A DNA stretch of 64,000 nt from Ensifer sp. LC11 (lineage in GTDB: Bacteria > Pseudomonadota > Alphaproteobacteria > Rhizobiales > Rhizobiaceae), in assembly GCF_001695835.1 (NCBI RefSeq), contig NZ_MBSO01000001.1, positions 62,001-126,000 on the forward strand, given 5' to 3'. This document shows positions 37,152-46,062 of this stretch, one piece after another. Each line of letters opens with the position of its first letter. Positions within the stretch are counted from its first letter, which is position 1. The translations under genes were made by a program, and so were the position numbers. Below the pieces are notes generated by a model. The model searched no databases. It was not told the DNA's origin and saw only the letters and a program-made list of their open reading frames with translations.

Positions 37152-37805
37152 ATGGTACTACCGAGAGCGGCAAGGACCCAGAGGCGGACACGCATCCAGG
37201 AGGAGAAGGAAGAGCGCATCCTGGAAGCCGCGCTCGAAGTCTTCTCGGCCAATGGTTTTCGCGGCGCGACCGTCGACCAGATCGCTGACGTGGCGGGCAT
37301 GTCGAAGCCAAACCTGCTCTATTATTTCCGCACCAAGGAGGCCATGCACCGGGCGCTGATCGACCGGGTGCTCGATACCTGGCTCGACCCGCTGCGCGCG
37401 TTCGATGCCGAGGGAAATCCGGTTGCCGAAATCCGCAGCTATATCCGGCGCAAGCTCGAGATGGCCCGCGACTATCCGCGTGAAAGCCGGCTCTTCGCCA
37501 ACGAGGTGCTGCAGGGCGCTCCCCATATCGAAGACGAACTCAAGGGGCCGCTGAAGGCGCTGGTCGACGAGAAGGCCGAGGTAATCCGTGCCTGGGCGAA
37601 GGCGGGCAAGATCGCCAAATGCGACCCTTATCACCTGATCTTCGCGATCTGGTCGACCACCCAGCACTATGCCGACTTCGACGTGCAGGTGCGCGCTGTG
37701 CTCGGCCAGGGCAATTCAGGCGACGGGCGCTTCGAAGACGCGGCCCGCTTTCTCGAACGGCTCTTCGTCGACGGACTGCAGGTGAGCGAGCAGCCGACCC
37801 CATAG
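37152..37805 (+). CDS. TetR-family regulator, RutR-like
   Basis: A 217-residue regulator with N-terminal TetR HTH (ILEAALEVFSANGFRGATVD, then GMSKPNLLYYFRTKEAMHRA) and a C-terminal domain resembling RutR (YcdC type). E. coli RutR senses uracil and thymine and controls pyrimidine use; the same role fits here, given the divergent amidohydrolase gene and the RutR-like box. ATG at 37152 follows AGGGGGA. An upstream GTG at 37098 is in frame but weaker. Confidence 0.88.
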   Translation: MVLPRAARTQRRTRIQEEKEERILEAALEVFSANGFRGATVDQIADVAGMSKPNLLYYFRTKEAMHRALIDRVLDTWLDPLRAFDAEGNPVAEIRSYIRRKLEMARDYPRESRLFANEVLQGAPHIEDELKGPLKALVDEKAEVIRAWAKAGKIAKCDPYHLIFAIWSTTQHYADFDVQVRAVLGQGNSGDGRFEDAARFLERLFVDGLQVSEQPTP

Positions 37806-37818
37806 GGCCTTCAACTGG

Positions 37819-38748
37819 TCAATCGGGCAAGAGCGCCATCAACAGGAGCCCGCAGGCCGTGGTCAGTGCGCCGGCAAGAACCGGCAGGCTGGTCCAGCCG
37901 TGGCCGAGCAGGCCTTCCAGCAGGATGATGAAGCTTGGCGTCAGATAGCCGTAGCCGAGCACTTTCGACGCCGGCAGCCGCATCGAGGCATACTGCAGCA
38001 GCAGGAAGGTGATCGCCGTGGTGACCACCGCCAGGTAGAGGACGGCGATCCAGACGACTGGAGGCAGGTTCGCAAAGTCTGCCGTGACGAGGCCAACGCC
38101 GCCCGGCACCAGCAGCCAGGGTACCGTGAAAACGGCAACCCAGAATCCAAAGGCAAATGGGCTTTCCTCGCGGCCAAACTTGCGGATCAGCGGCACATAG
38201 GCCGCGTGGCAGACGACGCCGACGAAGAAGATCAGCTCTCCCTGGCCGACATCGAAGGCAAGGATCGCCCCGATATCGGCGCGGAAGATCACCCAGACCG
38301 CGCCGAGTGCTGCGATGATGAGGCCGGCGAGCACGCCCGGGCGGGTATGCTGGCCAAGCAGCAGAAAGGCAAAGCCGGCGCTCAACAGCGGCATCAGGGT
38401 GAAGACCGCGCCCGTCGATACCGGATTGGTGAACTCGAGCGCCTTGAACATCGTCAGCATGTAAACGGCGATCAGGCCGCCGAGGATCAGGAAGCGCCAC
38501 GATTGCTTGGGGAAATGGAGGGGAACGCGCGCGTAGCCGAAGGTCATCAGCCCGAGCACGACGACGGTCAAAAGGTAGCGCCAGAGGGTCAGTGGTCCGG
38601 CGCCCATGTGCTGGGTGGCAAGCCCGCCGAAGGAAAAGGACCCGGCGATCAGGATGGCGAAGGTCAGCATCGCCAGATGCGCCTTGAGTTTCTCTATGCC
38701 CGTCGCATGAACCTGGTGAGCCGTTTTCGGGGAGACGTCTTGTTTCAT
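37819..38748 (-). CDS. EamA/DMT-family transporter
   Basis: A 309-residue inner-membrane protein with ten predicted helices and two EamA repeats (first from about residue 25, second from about residue 170). The helix ending GAVFTLMPLLSAGFAFLLLG is typical. Usually exporters of amino acids or metabolites. It converges on the TetR gene with only 13 bases between stops and has no clear terminator. Substrate unknown. Confidence 0.9.
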   Translation of the reverse strand: MKQDVSPKTAHQVHATGIEKLKAHLAMLTFAILIAGSFSFGGLATQHMGAGPLTLWRYLLTVVVLGLMTFGYARVPLHFPKQSWRFLILGGLIAVYMLTMFKALEFTNPVSTGAVFTLMPLLSAGFAFLLLGQHTRPGVLAGLIIAALGAVWVIFRADIGAILAFDVGQGELIFFVGVVCHAAYVPLIRKFGREESPFAFGFWVAVFTVPWLLVPGGVGLVTADFANLPPVVWIAVLYLAVVTTAITFLLLQYASMRLPASKVLGYGYLTPSFIILLEGLLGHGWTSLPVLAGALTTACGLLLMALLPD

Positions 38749-38784
38749 GCGGGCTTCCGGGACACTGGGGCGAAGGAAGTCTAC

Positions 38785-40461
38785 CTAAGCGTTTGACGGC
38801 GCCGGTTGCAAGGCCGCGGAGATGCGCGCGGCATCTTCGACAATCCAGGTTTCGAGCGTCGCCTGCCGGCCGCGCAGGCTGATGTCCAGCCGCTCGTGTC
38901 CTTCGATTATCAGGCCGGCGCGGTTGACGAGCTCGGCCGAGACGGCGAGCTGGACGTCGTGTTCCTTGGCCAGGCCCTCGAGCCTGCTTGCGGTGTTGAT
39001 CGTATCGCCGACGGCCGTCAGCGAGGTTGCCTGGCCGTAGCCGATCTCGCCGATGATGGCAGGACCGGCATGCAGCCCGATCGCAATGCGCAGTGGCTCG
39101 TCGAGCTCGCCGCGGAAGGTCTGGTTGAGGGCCTCGATACCCTTGGAGAGCCGTACCGCGGCTGCCAGCGATTGCCGACAGGCTTCGGTATAGGTGCTCT
39201 TGAGGCCGAAGATCGCCAGCGCGCCATCGCCGATGAACTTGTCGATGATGCCGCCGGAATCCTCGACGGCTTCGCCGACCATCTCGAAGTAGCGGTTGAG
39301 CAGAAACACGGTGTCGAAGGGCAGCTTGTGCTCGGCGATGCTGGTGAAATCGCGCAGGTCGCAGAAGAGCACGGCGATCCGCCGCTCCCGGCCTTCGCCG
39401 CCCTCGCGTCCGAGCTGCTTCTTGATGCCGAGGCTGTCACTGTCGAGGATCGGCACGACCGTGACGTTGTGCACTGGGCGGAACTGGCAGGCGAGCCGCA
39501 CATTGTCAGGCGCGCCGATGCGGGTGAGGGTCGCAAGCTCCGCATCCTCGGGGGCGGGCTGGTCCTCCATGCCCTGGATGACGCGCACGCGGCAGGTCGA
39601 GCAACGGCCGCGGCCGCCGCAGACCGAGACATGCGGAATACCGGCGGCGCGGCTTGCTTCGAGCACGCTGAATCCGAGATTGACGGTTGCGACCCGGCCA
39701 TCGGGATAGCGGACGCGAATGCGGCCGCCCTTCGGCATGGCGCGCAGCAGGAAGGTGCCGCCGATCAGCCCGCTGAAGCCGAAATAGAGGCCGAGGCGGA
39801 TATCCTCGAGAAGCGTGAGGTCTACGGCTGGCTTCGTGTAGGCCCGGTCGCCGTAGCCGCCATGTTCGGCATAGTCATTTTCGAGCGAGCGGGCGCCGCT
39901 GACAAAGCCGAGCAGGGCGAAGATCGGCACAAGGATCGCGACCGTGTAGAGAAGGATTTCGTAACGGGGAAACCAGGTTCGCCCGCGCATCCAAAACCAG
40001 GCGCCGAGGCAGCCATGACCCCAGGCGAGCAAGAGCGCTGCCGACTGCCTGATCGCGTTGGTCGAACTCGACCACAATACCCTCAGCATGGTCGGATAGT
40101 CCGTATCGATGCCGGTAAGCAGCGGTTCGACCCGGGCAGCGGTCACATGGCCGATCAACAGGAAGGGCAGGCTGAGGCCAAAGATGATCTTCAGCGCTTC
40201 GCGGGCGGGCATGCGAAGCGTCTGGCGCCGGTAGAGGCTGTCGAGCGCCATGGCGAAATGCAGGAACAAGGCGCCATAGAGGAGCACGGTGCCGGGAACG
40301 CTGTGCCAGATGAGGTTGAAAGCCTTGCGCGCGGTTTCCATCGCCTCGATGGAGATCAGGCCAAGCGCATGATTGAAAAAATGCGCCAGGATGAACGTGC
40401 CGAGAATCGCCCCGGAAACGAGGTGCATTCGCTTGCGTCGGTTGGCCGAAATGATCGTCAA
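38785..40461 (-). CDS. Membrane - [2Fe-2S] ferredoxin - class III adenylate cyclase fusion
   Basis: A 558-residue, three-part protein. Residues 12-240 hold about six membrane helices with several histidines (27, 31, 53, 69, 105, 149) that could bind heme. Residues 245-340 are a [2Fe-2S] ferredoxin with Cys281, Cys287, Cys290 and Cys325 (VCGGRGRCSTCRV). Residues 360-545 are a class III cyclase with metal aspartates 368 and 412, Lys408, Asp486, Asn489 and Arg493, the set expected for ATP. It should make cAMP under redox control. The start is an in-frame TTG at 40461 or ATG at 40428; neither has a strong ribosome site. Rhizobia carry many cyclases. Confidence 0.9.
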   Translation of the reverse strand: MTIISANRRKRMHLVSGAILGTFILAHFFNHALGLISIEAMETARKAFNLIWHSVPGTVLLYGALFLHFAMALDSLYRRQTLRMPAREALKIIFGLSLPFLLIGHVTAARVEPLLTGIDTDYPTMLRVLWSSSTNAIRQSAALLLAWGHGCLGAWFWMRGRTWFPRYEILLYTVAILVPIFALLGFVSGARSLENDYAEHGGYGDRAYTKPAVDLTLLEDIRLGLYFGFSGLIGGTFLLRAMPKGGRIRVRYPDGRVATVNLGFSVLEASRAAGIPHVSVCGGRGRCSTCRVRVIQGMEDQPAPEDAELATLTRIGAPDNVRLACQFRPVHNVTVVPILDSDSLGIKKQLGREGGEGRERRIAVLFCDLRDFTSIAEHKLPFDTVFLLNRYFEMVGEAVEDSGGIIDKFIGDGALAIFGLKSTYTEACRQSLAAAVRLSKGIEALNQTFRGELDEPLRIAIGLHAGPAIIGEIGYGQATSLTAVGDTINTASRLEGLAKEHDVQLAVSAELVNRAGLIIEGHERLDISLRGRQATLETWIVEDAARISAALQPAPSNA

Positions 40462-40658
40462 GCAGCTGGTCCGGCTCTGCCGGAGCTTCGTCCGGCTGCA
40501 GTGTCAGAACGTCGGAAAATGCGCCGCAGCCCTTGATCGAACGCGTCACGCACCCCGTATGAGTTCTCCCTTATTATCCAGATCGTGCGGGCCGACAACT
40601 TACCATTTTTACACAATCTGTTTCGTTTTCGTGTCCTGTTCGTTATCGGCCGGGAACG

Positions 40659-41030
40659 TTATTCACCGGGGTTCGGCTGCCAGAGCTCGATCGGGTTGCC
40701 TTCAGGGTCGCGGAGTCGGGCGAAGCGGCCGTTCGGATAGGCTTCGGGATCGATCGTCACGTCAATGCCGGCGGCCCGCAGCTGCGCCGCCATTGCGTCG
40801 AGATCGTCGACGCGGAAGTTGACCATCCACATCTGTTCCTTTCGGCCGAAATAGTCCGTGTCCCGATTGAACGGGGCAAAGACCGTGCTGCCGGCGCGCT
40901 GCTGCCAGCACGGATCGCCATAGTTCGACGGCACGGACTTGAGGCCGAGATGGGTCTCATACCAGGCCGCAAGCCCCTCGGGATCGCTGCTGCGAAAGAA
41001 GAGGCCGCCAATGCCGGTCGCTTTCTGCAT
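40659..41030 (-). CDS. VOC-family (glyoxalase/bleomycin-resistance-like) protein
   Basis: A 123-residue single VOC module: GIGGLFFRSSDPEGLAAWYE at the start and FARLRDPEGNPIELWQP at the end, where the terminal glutamate is a usual metal ligand. ATG at 41030 is preferred because GGAGG is 8 bases upstream. It lies 36 bases downstream of the LysR gene on the same strand. Substrate unknown. Confidence 0.87.
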   Translation of the reverse strand: MQKATGIGGLFFRSSDPEGLAAWYETHLGLKSVPSNYGDPCWQQRAGSTVFAPFNRDTDYFGRKEQMWMVNFRVDDLDAMAAQLRAAGIDVTIDPEAYPNGRFARLRDPEGNPIELWQPNPGE

Positions 41031-41066
41031 GTCGAGCACCTCCGAAAGTCACGGCTGCTTTCCCAC

Positions 41067-41966
41067 TCATTCCATCATGGGAGCCAGCCGCTCGGCAAGC
41101 GTGTCGATCATCAGGCGCAATTTCGGCGGCATGTATTGCGTGCGCGGCCATACGGCGTGCGCTCCGAAGGAGAGGGCGGGCACATCGGTGAGGATCCTGA
41201 CGAGGCGCCCGGAGGCGACGTGACCGCGCACGAGCCAGCATGGCAGCCAGGCAAGGCCGAAACCGTCAGCCGCCGCATCGGCGATCGACGTGAGATCGTC
41301 GAGCTTCAGCCGCGCCGGCGGCGTCACCTGCCGCGGCGCTGCTCCCTTGATCGGGAAAGACCATGACAGTGCATCACTGCTGCGCCGGTAGAGGATTGCC
41401 TGATGGCTAAGAAGGTCGTCGATGCTGCGTGGGGTACCGTGCGTCTCGAGGTAGGCAGGGGAGGCGCAGACCGTCATTGGCTGGTCGGCAACCTTGCGCG
41501 CCATCAAATCCGGGTCGTCCTGCAGCGGGCCGGTGCGAATGGCGAGATCGAAGCCGTCCTCGACGAGGTCGATCCTTCGGTCGCTGAAATTGACATCGAG
41601 TTCCAGATGCGGGTGCTGGCGCAGCAACTCCGACAGCAGCGGCATGATGCATTGCCGTCCGAAAACCACAGGCATGGACATCCGCAACCGGCCGCGGATG
41701 TCCTGCTTTCCCGATTCAAGCAGTGCTTCGCCGGTCCGGATTTCGCCCAGCGCCCTCAGGCAGCTTTCGTAAAAGAGCTGGCCTTCAACAGTCAGGCTCT
41801 GGGTGCGGGTGGTGCGATGGAAGAGGCGCACGCCAAGCCTTTGTTCGAGCTTGGCAATCGCCTTGCCGACTGCGGAGCGTGAGAGATTGAGCCGCTCGGC
41901 TGCGGCCGAAAATCCACCGGCTTCGGCCGCCTCGACAAAGGCGGAAATCCCTCCCAATCGCTCCAT
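41067..41966 (-). CDS. LysR-family transcriptional regulator
   Basis: A 299-residue LysR protein. The N-terminal HTH (FVEAAEAGGFSAAAERLNLS then RSAVGKAIAKLEQRLGVRLF) and an effector domain from about residue 90 are clear. It is divergent from the dehydrogenase at 42073, the usual LysR arrangement, so it probably controls that gene and itself. Inducer unknown. Confidence 0.93.
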   Translation of the reverse strand: MERLGGISAFVEAAEAGGFSAAAERLNLSRSAVGKAIAKLEQRLGVRLFHRTTRTQSLTVEGQLFYESCLRALGEIRTGEALLESGKQDIRGRLRMSMPVVFGRQCIMPLLSELLRQHPHLELDVNFSDRRIDLVEDGFDLAIRTGPLQDDPDLMARKVADQPMTVCASPAYLETHGTPRSIDDLLSHQAILYRRSSDALSWSFPIKGAAPRQVTPPARLKLDDLTSIADAAADGFGLAWLPCWLVRGHVASGRLVRILTDVPALSFGAHAVWPRTQYMPPKLRLMIDTLAERLAPMME

Positions 41967-42001
41967 AATTGTATCCTTTCTGGAACCAATATGGCGAAAT
42001 C

Positions 42002-42022
42002 TTATCGCAACTGGCGAGATAA
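42002..42022. promoter_or_regulatory. Candidate LysR operator
   Basis: TTATCGC and GCGAGATAA form an imperfect dyad around 5 bases in the 106-base gap between the LysR gene and the divergent dehydrogenase, 51 bases before the latter. It is AT-rich at its ends as LysR T-N11-A sites are. Assignment is by position. Confidence 0.4.
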
Positions 42023-42072
42023 TTTCAACGCTATGGTTTCGCCATCAGATCAATCCAGCAAAGGAGCGAACC

Positions 42073-43095
42073 ATGGCGAGACTGATGAAGGCATGGACGA
42101 TCGACACACTTGGAGCCGAGAACCTCAAGATCACGGAGCGACCCGTTCCAGAAGCAGGACCGGGCGAGGTGCTGGTTCGCACGACCGCCGTGTCGCTCAA
42201 CTTTCGTGACAAGCTGGTGCTGGAAAACGGCATGGGCATGCCGCTGTCCTTCCCTTTCGTGCCGGGCTCCGACATGGCCGGCGTCGTTGAGGCCGTCGGG
42301 AGCGGCGTGACGCGTTTCCAGCCCGGCGAGCGCGTGATTTCGGTTTTCGATCCCACTTGGATCGACGGTCAAAAGCCGGGAACCGCCCGCCATCCAACGT
42401 CGTTTGCGCTCGGCGGCCTCAACCCAGGCGTTGCTTCGCAATATGTCGCCTTCCCCGAAGACTGGTTCGTAAAGGCGCCCGAAAGCCTTGACGATGGCGA
42501 GGCGAGCACATTGCCCTGCGCCGGGGTGACGGCCTGGTTTGCTCTGGTCGAGAAGGGACATCCGAAGGCCGGCGACCGTGTCGTCGTGCAGGGCACCGGC
42601 GGTGTGTCGCTGTTCGGATTGCAGATCGCCAAGGCGCATGGGGCCGAGGTCATCGTCACCTCGGCCAGTCAGGACAAGCTCAAACGCGCGCTTGCTCTGG
42701 GCGCTGACCATGGCATCAACCGCCTGGCCGAGGACTGGGCGGAACGTGTCCTTGAGATCACCGGCGATCGCGGTGCCGATCATATCCTGGAGATCGCCGG
42801 CGGCGCCAATCTCGGCAAGTCGCTGCAGGCGGTTGCCGTGCAGGGGAGGATCTCGGTCATCGGGGTGTTCGAGGGTGCCGAAATCTCGGCGCCGGTAACG
42901 CCGGTTCTTTTGAAATCGCCTGTCATTCAGGGCATCGGCGTCGCCCATCGCCGGGCGCTTGCGGATCTGGTCGGTGCCATCGACCGCACCGGGATCAAGC
43001 CGGTCATCGATGCCCGTTATCCGTTCGAGCGGTTCCAGGATGCGCTGGCGCATCTCGACCGCGGGCCGTTCGGCAAGGTCGTGGTCGAATTCTGA
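42073..43095 (+). CDS. Zinc-independent medium-chain dehydrogenase (quinone oxidoreductase-like)
   Basis: A 340-residue MDR protein. The catalytic-zinc cysteine is absent (LNFRDKLVLENGMG replaces it) and the structural-zinc cysteines are missing, as in zeta-crystallin/quinone oxidoreductases. The NADPH fold carries VVQGTGGVSLFGLQIAKA. AAGGAG precedes the ATG at 42073; the longer open frame upstream overlaps the antisense of the LysR gene. Likely an NADPH-dependent enal/quinone reductase under LysR control. Confidence 0.9.
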   Translation: MARLMKAWTIDTLGAENLKITERPVPEAGPGEVLVRTTAVSLNFRDKLVLENGMGMPLSFPFVPGSDMAGVVEAVGSGVTRFQPGERVISVFDPTWIDGQKPGTARHPTSFALGGLNPGVASQYVAFPEDWFVKAPESLDDGEASTLPCAGVTAWFALVEKGHPKAGDRVVVQGTGGVSLFGLQIAKAHGAEVIVTSASQDKLKRALALGADHGINRLAEDWAERVLEITGDRGADHILEIAGGANLGKSLQAVAVQGRISVIGVFEGAEISAPVTPVLLKSPVIQGIGVAHRRALADLVGAIDRTGIKPVIDARYPFERFQDALAHLDRGPFGKVVVEF

Positions 43096-43107
43096 CCTTG
43101 AAGCGGA

Positions 43108-43140
43108 AAACGCCGCCGGATCGTGGGTCCGGCGGCGTTT
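43108..43140. terminator. Bidirectional terminator between dehydrogenase and preA
   Basis: AAACGCCGCCGGA (43108-43120) and TCCGGCGGCGTTT (43128-43140) form a perfect 13-bp stem with a 7-base loop. T/A runs on both sides are short. It lies between two convergent genes and can serve both. Confidence 0.8.
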
Positions 43141-43161
43141 CTATCGGTTGCAACGAGATCT

Positions 43162-44475
43162 TTACTCCGCGGCCTGGCGGGCCATCGGGTTGTTCGGGTG
43201 CGTCGTCCAGTTGGCATAGTTCGGGTCGACAAGCTTGCCCGTGCGCTGGTCGAGCGTGCCGGCCGGAAGTTCTTCCATGGTGATGCAGTTCTCGACGGGA
43301 CAGACGTTGACGCAGAGATTGCAGCCGACGCACTCGTCTTCCATCACCTCGAAGTGGCGCACGCCGTTGACGAACTGGGTGATCGCCTGGTGCGAGGTGT
43401 CCTCGCAGGCGATGTGGCAGCGACCGCATTTGATGCACGCATCCTGGTCGATCTTTGCCTTGGCGACATAGTTGAGGTTGAGATACTGCCAGTCGCTGAC
43501 ATTCGGAACCGCGCGGCCGGTGATGTCGTCGAGCGTGCGGTGGCCCTTGGCGTCCATCCAGTCGGATAGGCCCGAGATCATTTCCTGGACGATCTTGAAG
43601 CCGTAGGTCATGGCCGCGGTGCAGACCTGGACGTTGCCGGCGCCGAGCACCAGGAACTCGGCCGCGTCGCGCCAGGTGGTGATGCCGCCAATGCCCGAGA
43701 TCGGCAGGCCGTGGGTTTCCGGATCGCGGGCGATTTCGGCGACCATGTTGAGCGCGATCGGCTTGACCGCCGGGCCGCAATAGCCGCCATGGCTGCCGCG
43801 ACCATCAATGGACGGCTCTGGCGAGAAGGTGTCGAGGTTGACGGAGGTGATCGAGTTGATCGTGTTGATCAGCGACACGGCGTCGGTGCCGCCGGCCTTG
43901 GCGGCGCGGGCGGGCTTGCGAATGTCGGTGATATTCGGCGTCAGCTTGGTGATGACGGGCATGCGGGTGTACTGCTTGCACCAGCGCACGACCATCTCGA
44001 TATACTCAGGCACCTGGCCGACCGCGGCACCCATGCCGCGTTCGGACATGCCGTGCGGACAGCCGAAATTGAGCTCGATGCCGTCGGCGCCGGTCTCTTC
44101 GACCAGCGGCAGGATCGCCTTCCACGCCTCTTCCTCGCAGGGCACCATGATCGAGGCGATCAGCGCCCGGTCCGGCCAGTTCATCTTCACCTGCTTCATT
44201 TCGCGCAGGTTCACATAGAGGTCGCGGTCGGTGATGAGCTCGATGTTGTTGAGACCGAGCAGCCGCCGGTCCGCACCCCAGATTGCGCCGTAGCGTGGTC
44301 CATTGACGTTGACGACGGGCGGTCCTTCCTCGCCGAGCGTCTTCCAGACGACGCCGCCCCAGCCCGCCTTGAAGGCGCGCTCGACGTTATAGGCTTTGTC
44401 CGTCGGCGGGGCGGATGCCAGCCAGAAGGGGTTCGGGGACTTGATGCCGACGAAATTGTTGCGAAGATCAGCCAT
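43162..44475 (-). CDS. preA: NAD-dependent dihydropyrimidine dehydrogenase, catalytic subunit PreA
   Basis: A 437-residue FMN enzyme of the dihydroorotate-dehydrogenase fold with two C-terminal [4Fe-4S] clusters (CIKCGRCHIAC and CVGCNLCVNVCPVENC). It reduces uracil and thymine, the first step of reductive pyrimidine degradation. The active-site segment ELNFGCPHGMSERGMG includes the catalytic cysteine region. GGAGG is well placed before the ATG. It follows preT by 20 bases, so the two subunits are co-expressed. Confidence 0.95.
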   Translation of the reverse strand: MADLRNNFVGIKSPNPFWLASAPPTDKAYNVERAFKAGWGGVVWKTLGEEGPPVVNVNGPRYGAIWGADRRLLGLNNIELITDRDLYVNLREMKQVKMNWPDRALIASIMVPCEEEAWKAILPLVEETGADGIELNFGCPHGMSERGMGAAVGQVPEYIEMVVRWCKQYTRMPVITKLTPNITDIRKPARAAKAGGTDAVSLINTINSITSVNLDTFSPEPSIDGRGSHGGYCGPAVKPIALNMVAEIARDPETHGLPISGIGGITTWRDAAEFLVLGAGNVQVCTAAMTYGFKIVQEMISGLSDWMDAKGHRTLDDITGRAVPNVSDWQYLNLNYVAKAKIDQDACIKCGRCHIACEDTSHQAITQFVNGVRHFEVMEDECVGCNLCVNVCPVENCITMEELPAGTLDQRTGKLVDPNYANWTTHPNNPMARQAAE

Positions 44476-44495
44476 TGGTTCTTCCTCCCGATCCT

Positions 44496-45857
44496 TTAGG
44501 CAACTGCGCTCGCGCGCGGCGCAGCCGCGGCGAAAGCCCGGTTGATCGATTCAGCGGCGTCGCGGCCCATGGCGACGGCGGAAACCGTCAGGTCCTCACC
44601 GCCGAGCACGCAGTCGCCGCCGGCCCAGACGTTGTCGATCGACGTGCGTCCTTCGGCGTCCGCAACGATCCGGCCGCCTTCGAGTTGCAGCGCGCCAAGG
44701 CCGCTTCCGAGGAAGCTCTGGCCGATCGCCTTGAAGATCTGGTCGGCTGCTATGATACCCGTTTCGCCCGTCGCCGTCAGTTTTCCGTCTGCGAGCGTCG
44801 TATATTCGAGCTCGATGCCGGCAACCTTGCCATCCTTCTCGGCGATGCGCTTCGGCTGCAGCCAATGGCGGATGGTGACGCCCTTGGAGGCGGCCAGATC
44901 CTGCTCGAACTCGGACGCGTTCATGTGCTCCTTGCCGCGGCGGTAGCAGATCGTCACCTCTTCGGCGCCCAGCAGCTTCGCCTGAACGGCGGCGTCGATC
45001 GCGGTCATGCCGCCGCCGAGAACGACGACGCGGCGGCCAACGGGGATATCGGCCTTGGTCTTCGACTGGCGCAAGGCGGCGATGAAGTCGACGGCGTCAT
45101 CGACGCCCGCGGCGTTTTCGCCTTCGAGGCGCAGCGCGTTGACACCCGCAAGGCCAAGACCGAGGAAGATGGCGTCATATTGTTCCGAGAGATCGGCAAG
45201 GGTGAAATCACGGCCGAGCGCTTGGCCGTTCTTCACTTCGATGCCGCCGATCGACAGCACGTAGTCGACTTCCTTCTGGGCGAAGTCGTCAACGGATTTG
45301 TAGGCGGCGATGCCGTATTCGTTGAGGCCGCCGGACTTCGGACGCGCGTCGTAGATCACCACGTCGTGGCCCTTGACGGCAAGGCGGTGCGCCGCCGCCA
45401 GTCCCGCCGGGCCGGCGCCGACGACGGCAACCTTGCGGCCGGAGGTTTCGGCGCGGGTGTAGAACTGCTTGTTCTCCTTCATCGCCACGTCGGTCGCGTA
45501 GCGCTGCAGGCGGCCGATCTCGACTGGACGCTCCTCGGCGGTGTTGCGAACGCAGGCCTGTTCGCACAGCGTTTCGGTGGGACAGACGCGGGCGCACATG
45601 CCGCCCAGAATGTTCTGATCGAAGATCGTCTTGGCCGATCCGATCGGGTTGCCCGTCGATATCTGCCGAATGAACAGCGGGATATCGATGGAGGTGGGAC
45701 AGGCCGTCATGCACGGCGCGTCATGACAGAAGTAACAGCGGTCGGAAGCGACGAGGGCCTCGTGCTTGTCGAGCGGTGGATGCAGGTCGGAGAAATTGCT
45801 CTCGTACTCCCCGAGCGGCAAGCGGCCGCCGAGGATCCCAGATTGTGTCGTTCCCAT
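44496..45857 (-). CDS. preT: Dihydropyrimidine dehydrogenase, NADH-oxidising subunit PreT (GltD-like)
   Basis: A 453-residue flavoprotein with an N-terminal double [4Fe-4S] domain (CYFCHDAPCMTACPTSIDIP and CARVCPTETLCEQACVR), an FAD fold (GAGPAGLAAAHRLA) and an NAD(P) fold (GGGMTAIDAAVQA). It passes electrons from NADH to PreA. The second half of the cluster arrangement is as in GltD. It is the first gene of preT-preA and is divergent from a SorC-type regulator gene. Confidence 0.94.
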   Translation of the reverse strand: MGTTQSGILGGRLPLGEYESNFSDLHPPLDKHEALVASDRCYFCHDAPCMTACPTSIDIPLFIRQISTGNPIGSAKTIFDQNILGGMCARVCPTETLCEQACVRNTAEERPVEIGRLQRYATDVAMKENKQFYTRAETSGRKVAVVGAGPAGLAAAHRLAVKGHDVVIYDARPKSGGLNEYGIAAYKSVDDFAQKEVDYVLSIGGIEVKNGQALGRDFTLADLSEQYDAIFLGLGLAGVNALRLEGENAAGVDDAVDFIAALRQSKTKADIPVGRRVVVLGGGMTAIDAAVQAKLLGAEEVTICYRRGKEHMNASEFEQDLAASKGVTIRHWLQPKRIAEKDGKVAGIELEYTTLADGKLTATGETGIIAADQIFKAIGQSFLGSGLGALQLEGGRIVADAEGRTSIDNVWAGGDCVLGGEDLTVSAVAMGRDAAESINRAFAAAAPRASAVA

Positions 45858-45890
45858 TTTTGGCTCCCAATGTTTTCTCAGGATGATGGA

Positions 45891-45951
45891 ACGGTAACAC
45901 GCTTTATTTTTTTATCAAACGGTAAAAGTTTGAGGTCGAAACGACCAAAAA
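45891..45951. promoter_or_regulatory. Dyad-rich divergent control region, preT / SorC-type regulator
   Basis: Within 205 bases between the two genes I see ACGGTAA twice (45891-45897 and 45919-45925), the inverted pair TCAAAC/GTTTGA (45915-45920, 45928-45933), and TTT-N2-GGTCG-AAA-CGACC-N2-AAA centred at 45940. These are likely operators for preTA, for the regulator gene, or both. The protein that binds is not identified; it is not a clean RutR box. Confidence 0.5.
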
Positions 45952-46062
45952 GCCTTGTGATGTCGGGCTTTGCGGCACACCTGCCAAGCCCTTGTTCTTG
46001 ACCGATGTTTGACAGGGCGGGGCAATAGTGGCAGCAGATCAAGAGGGGAACGGAGAACAGGC

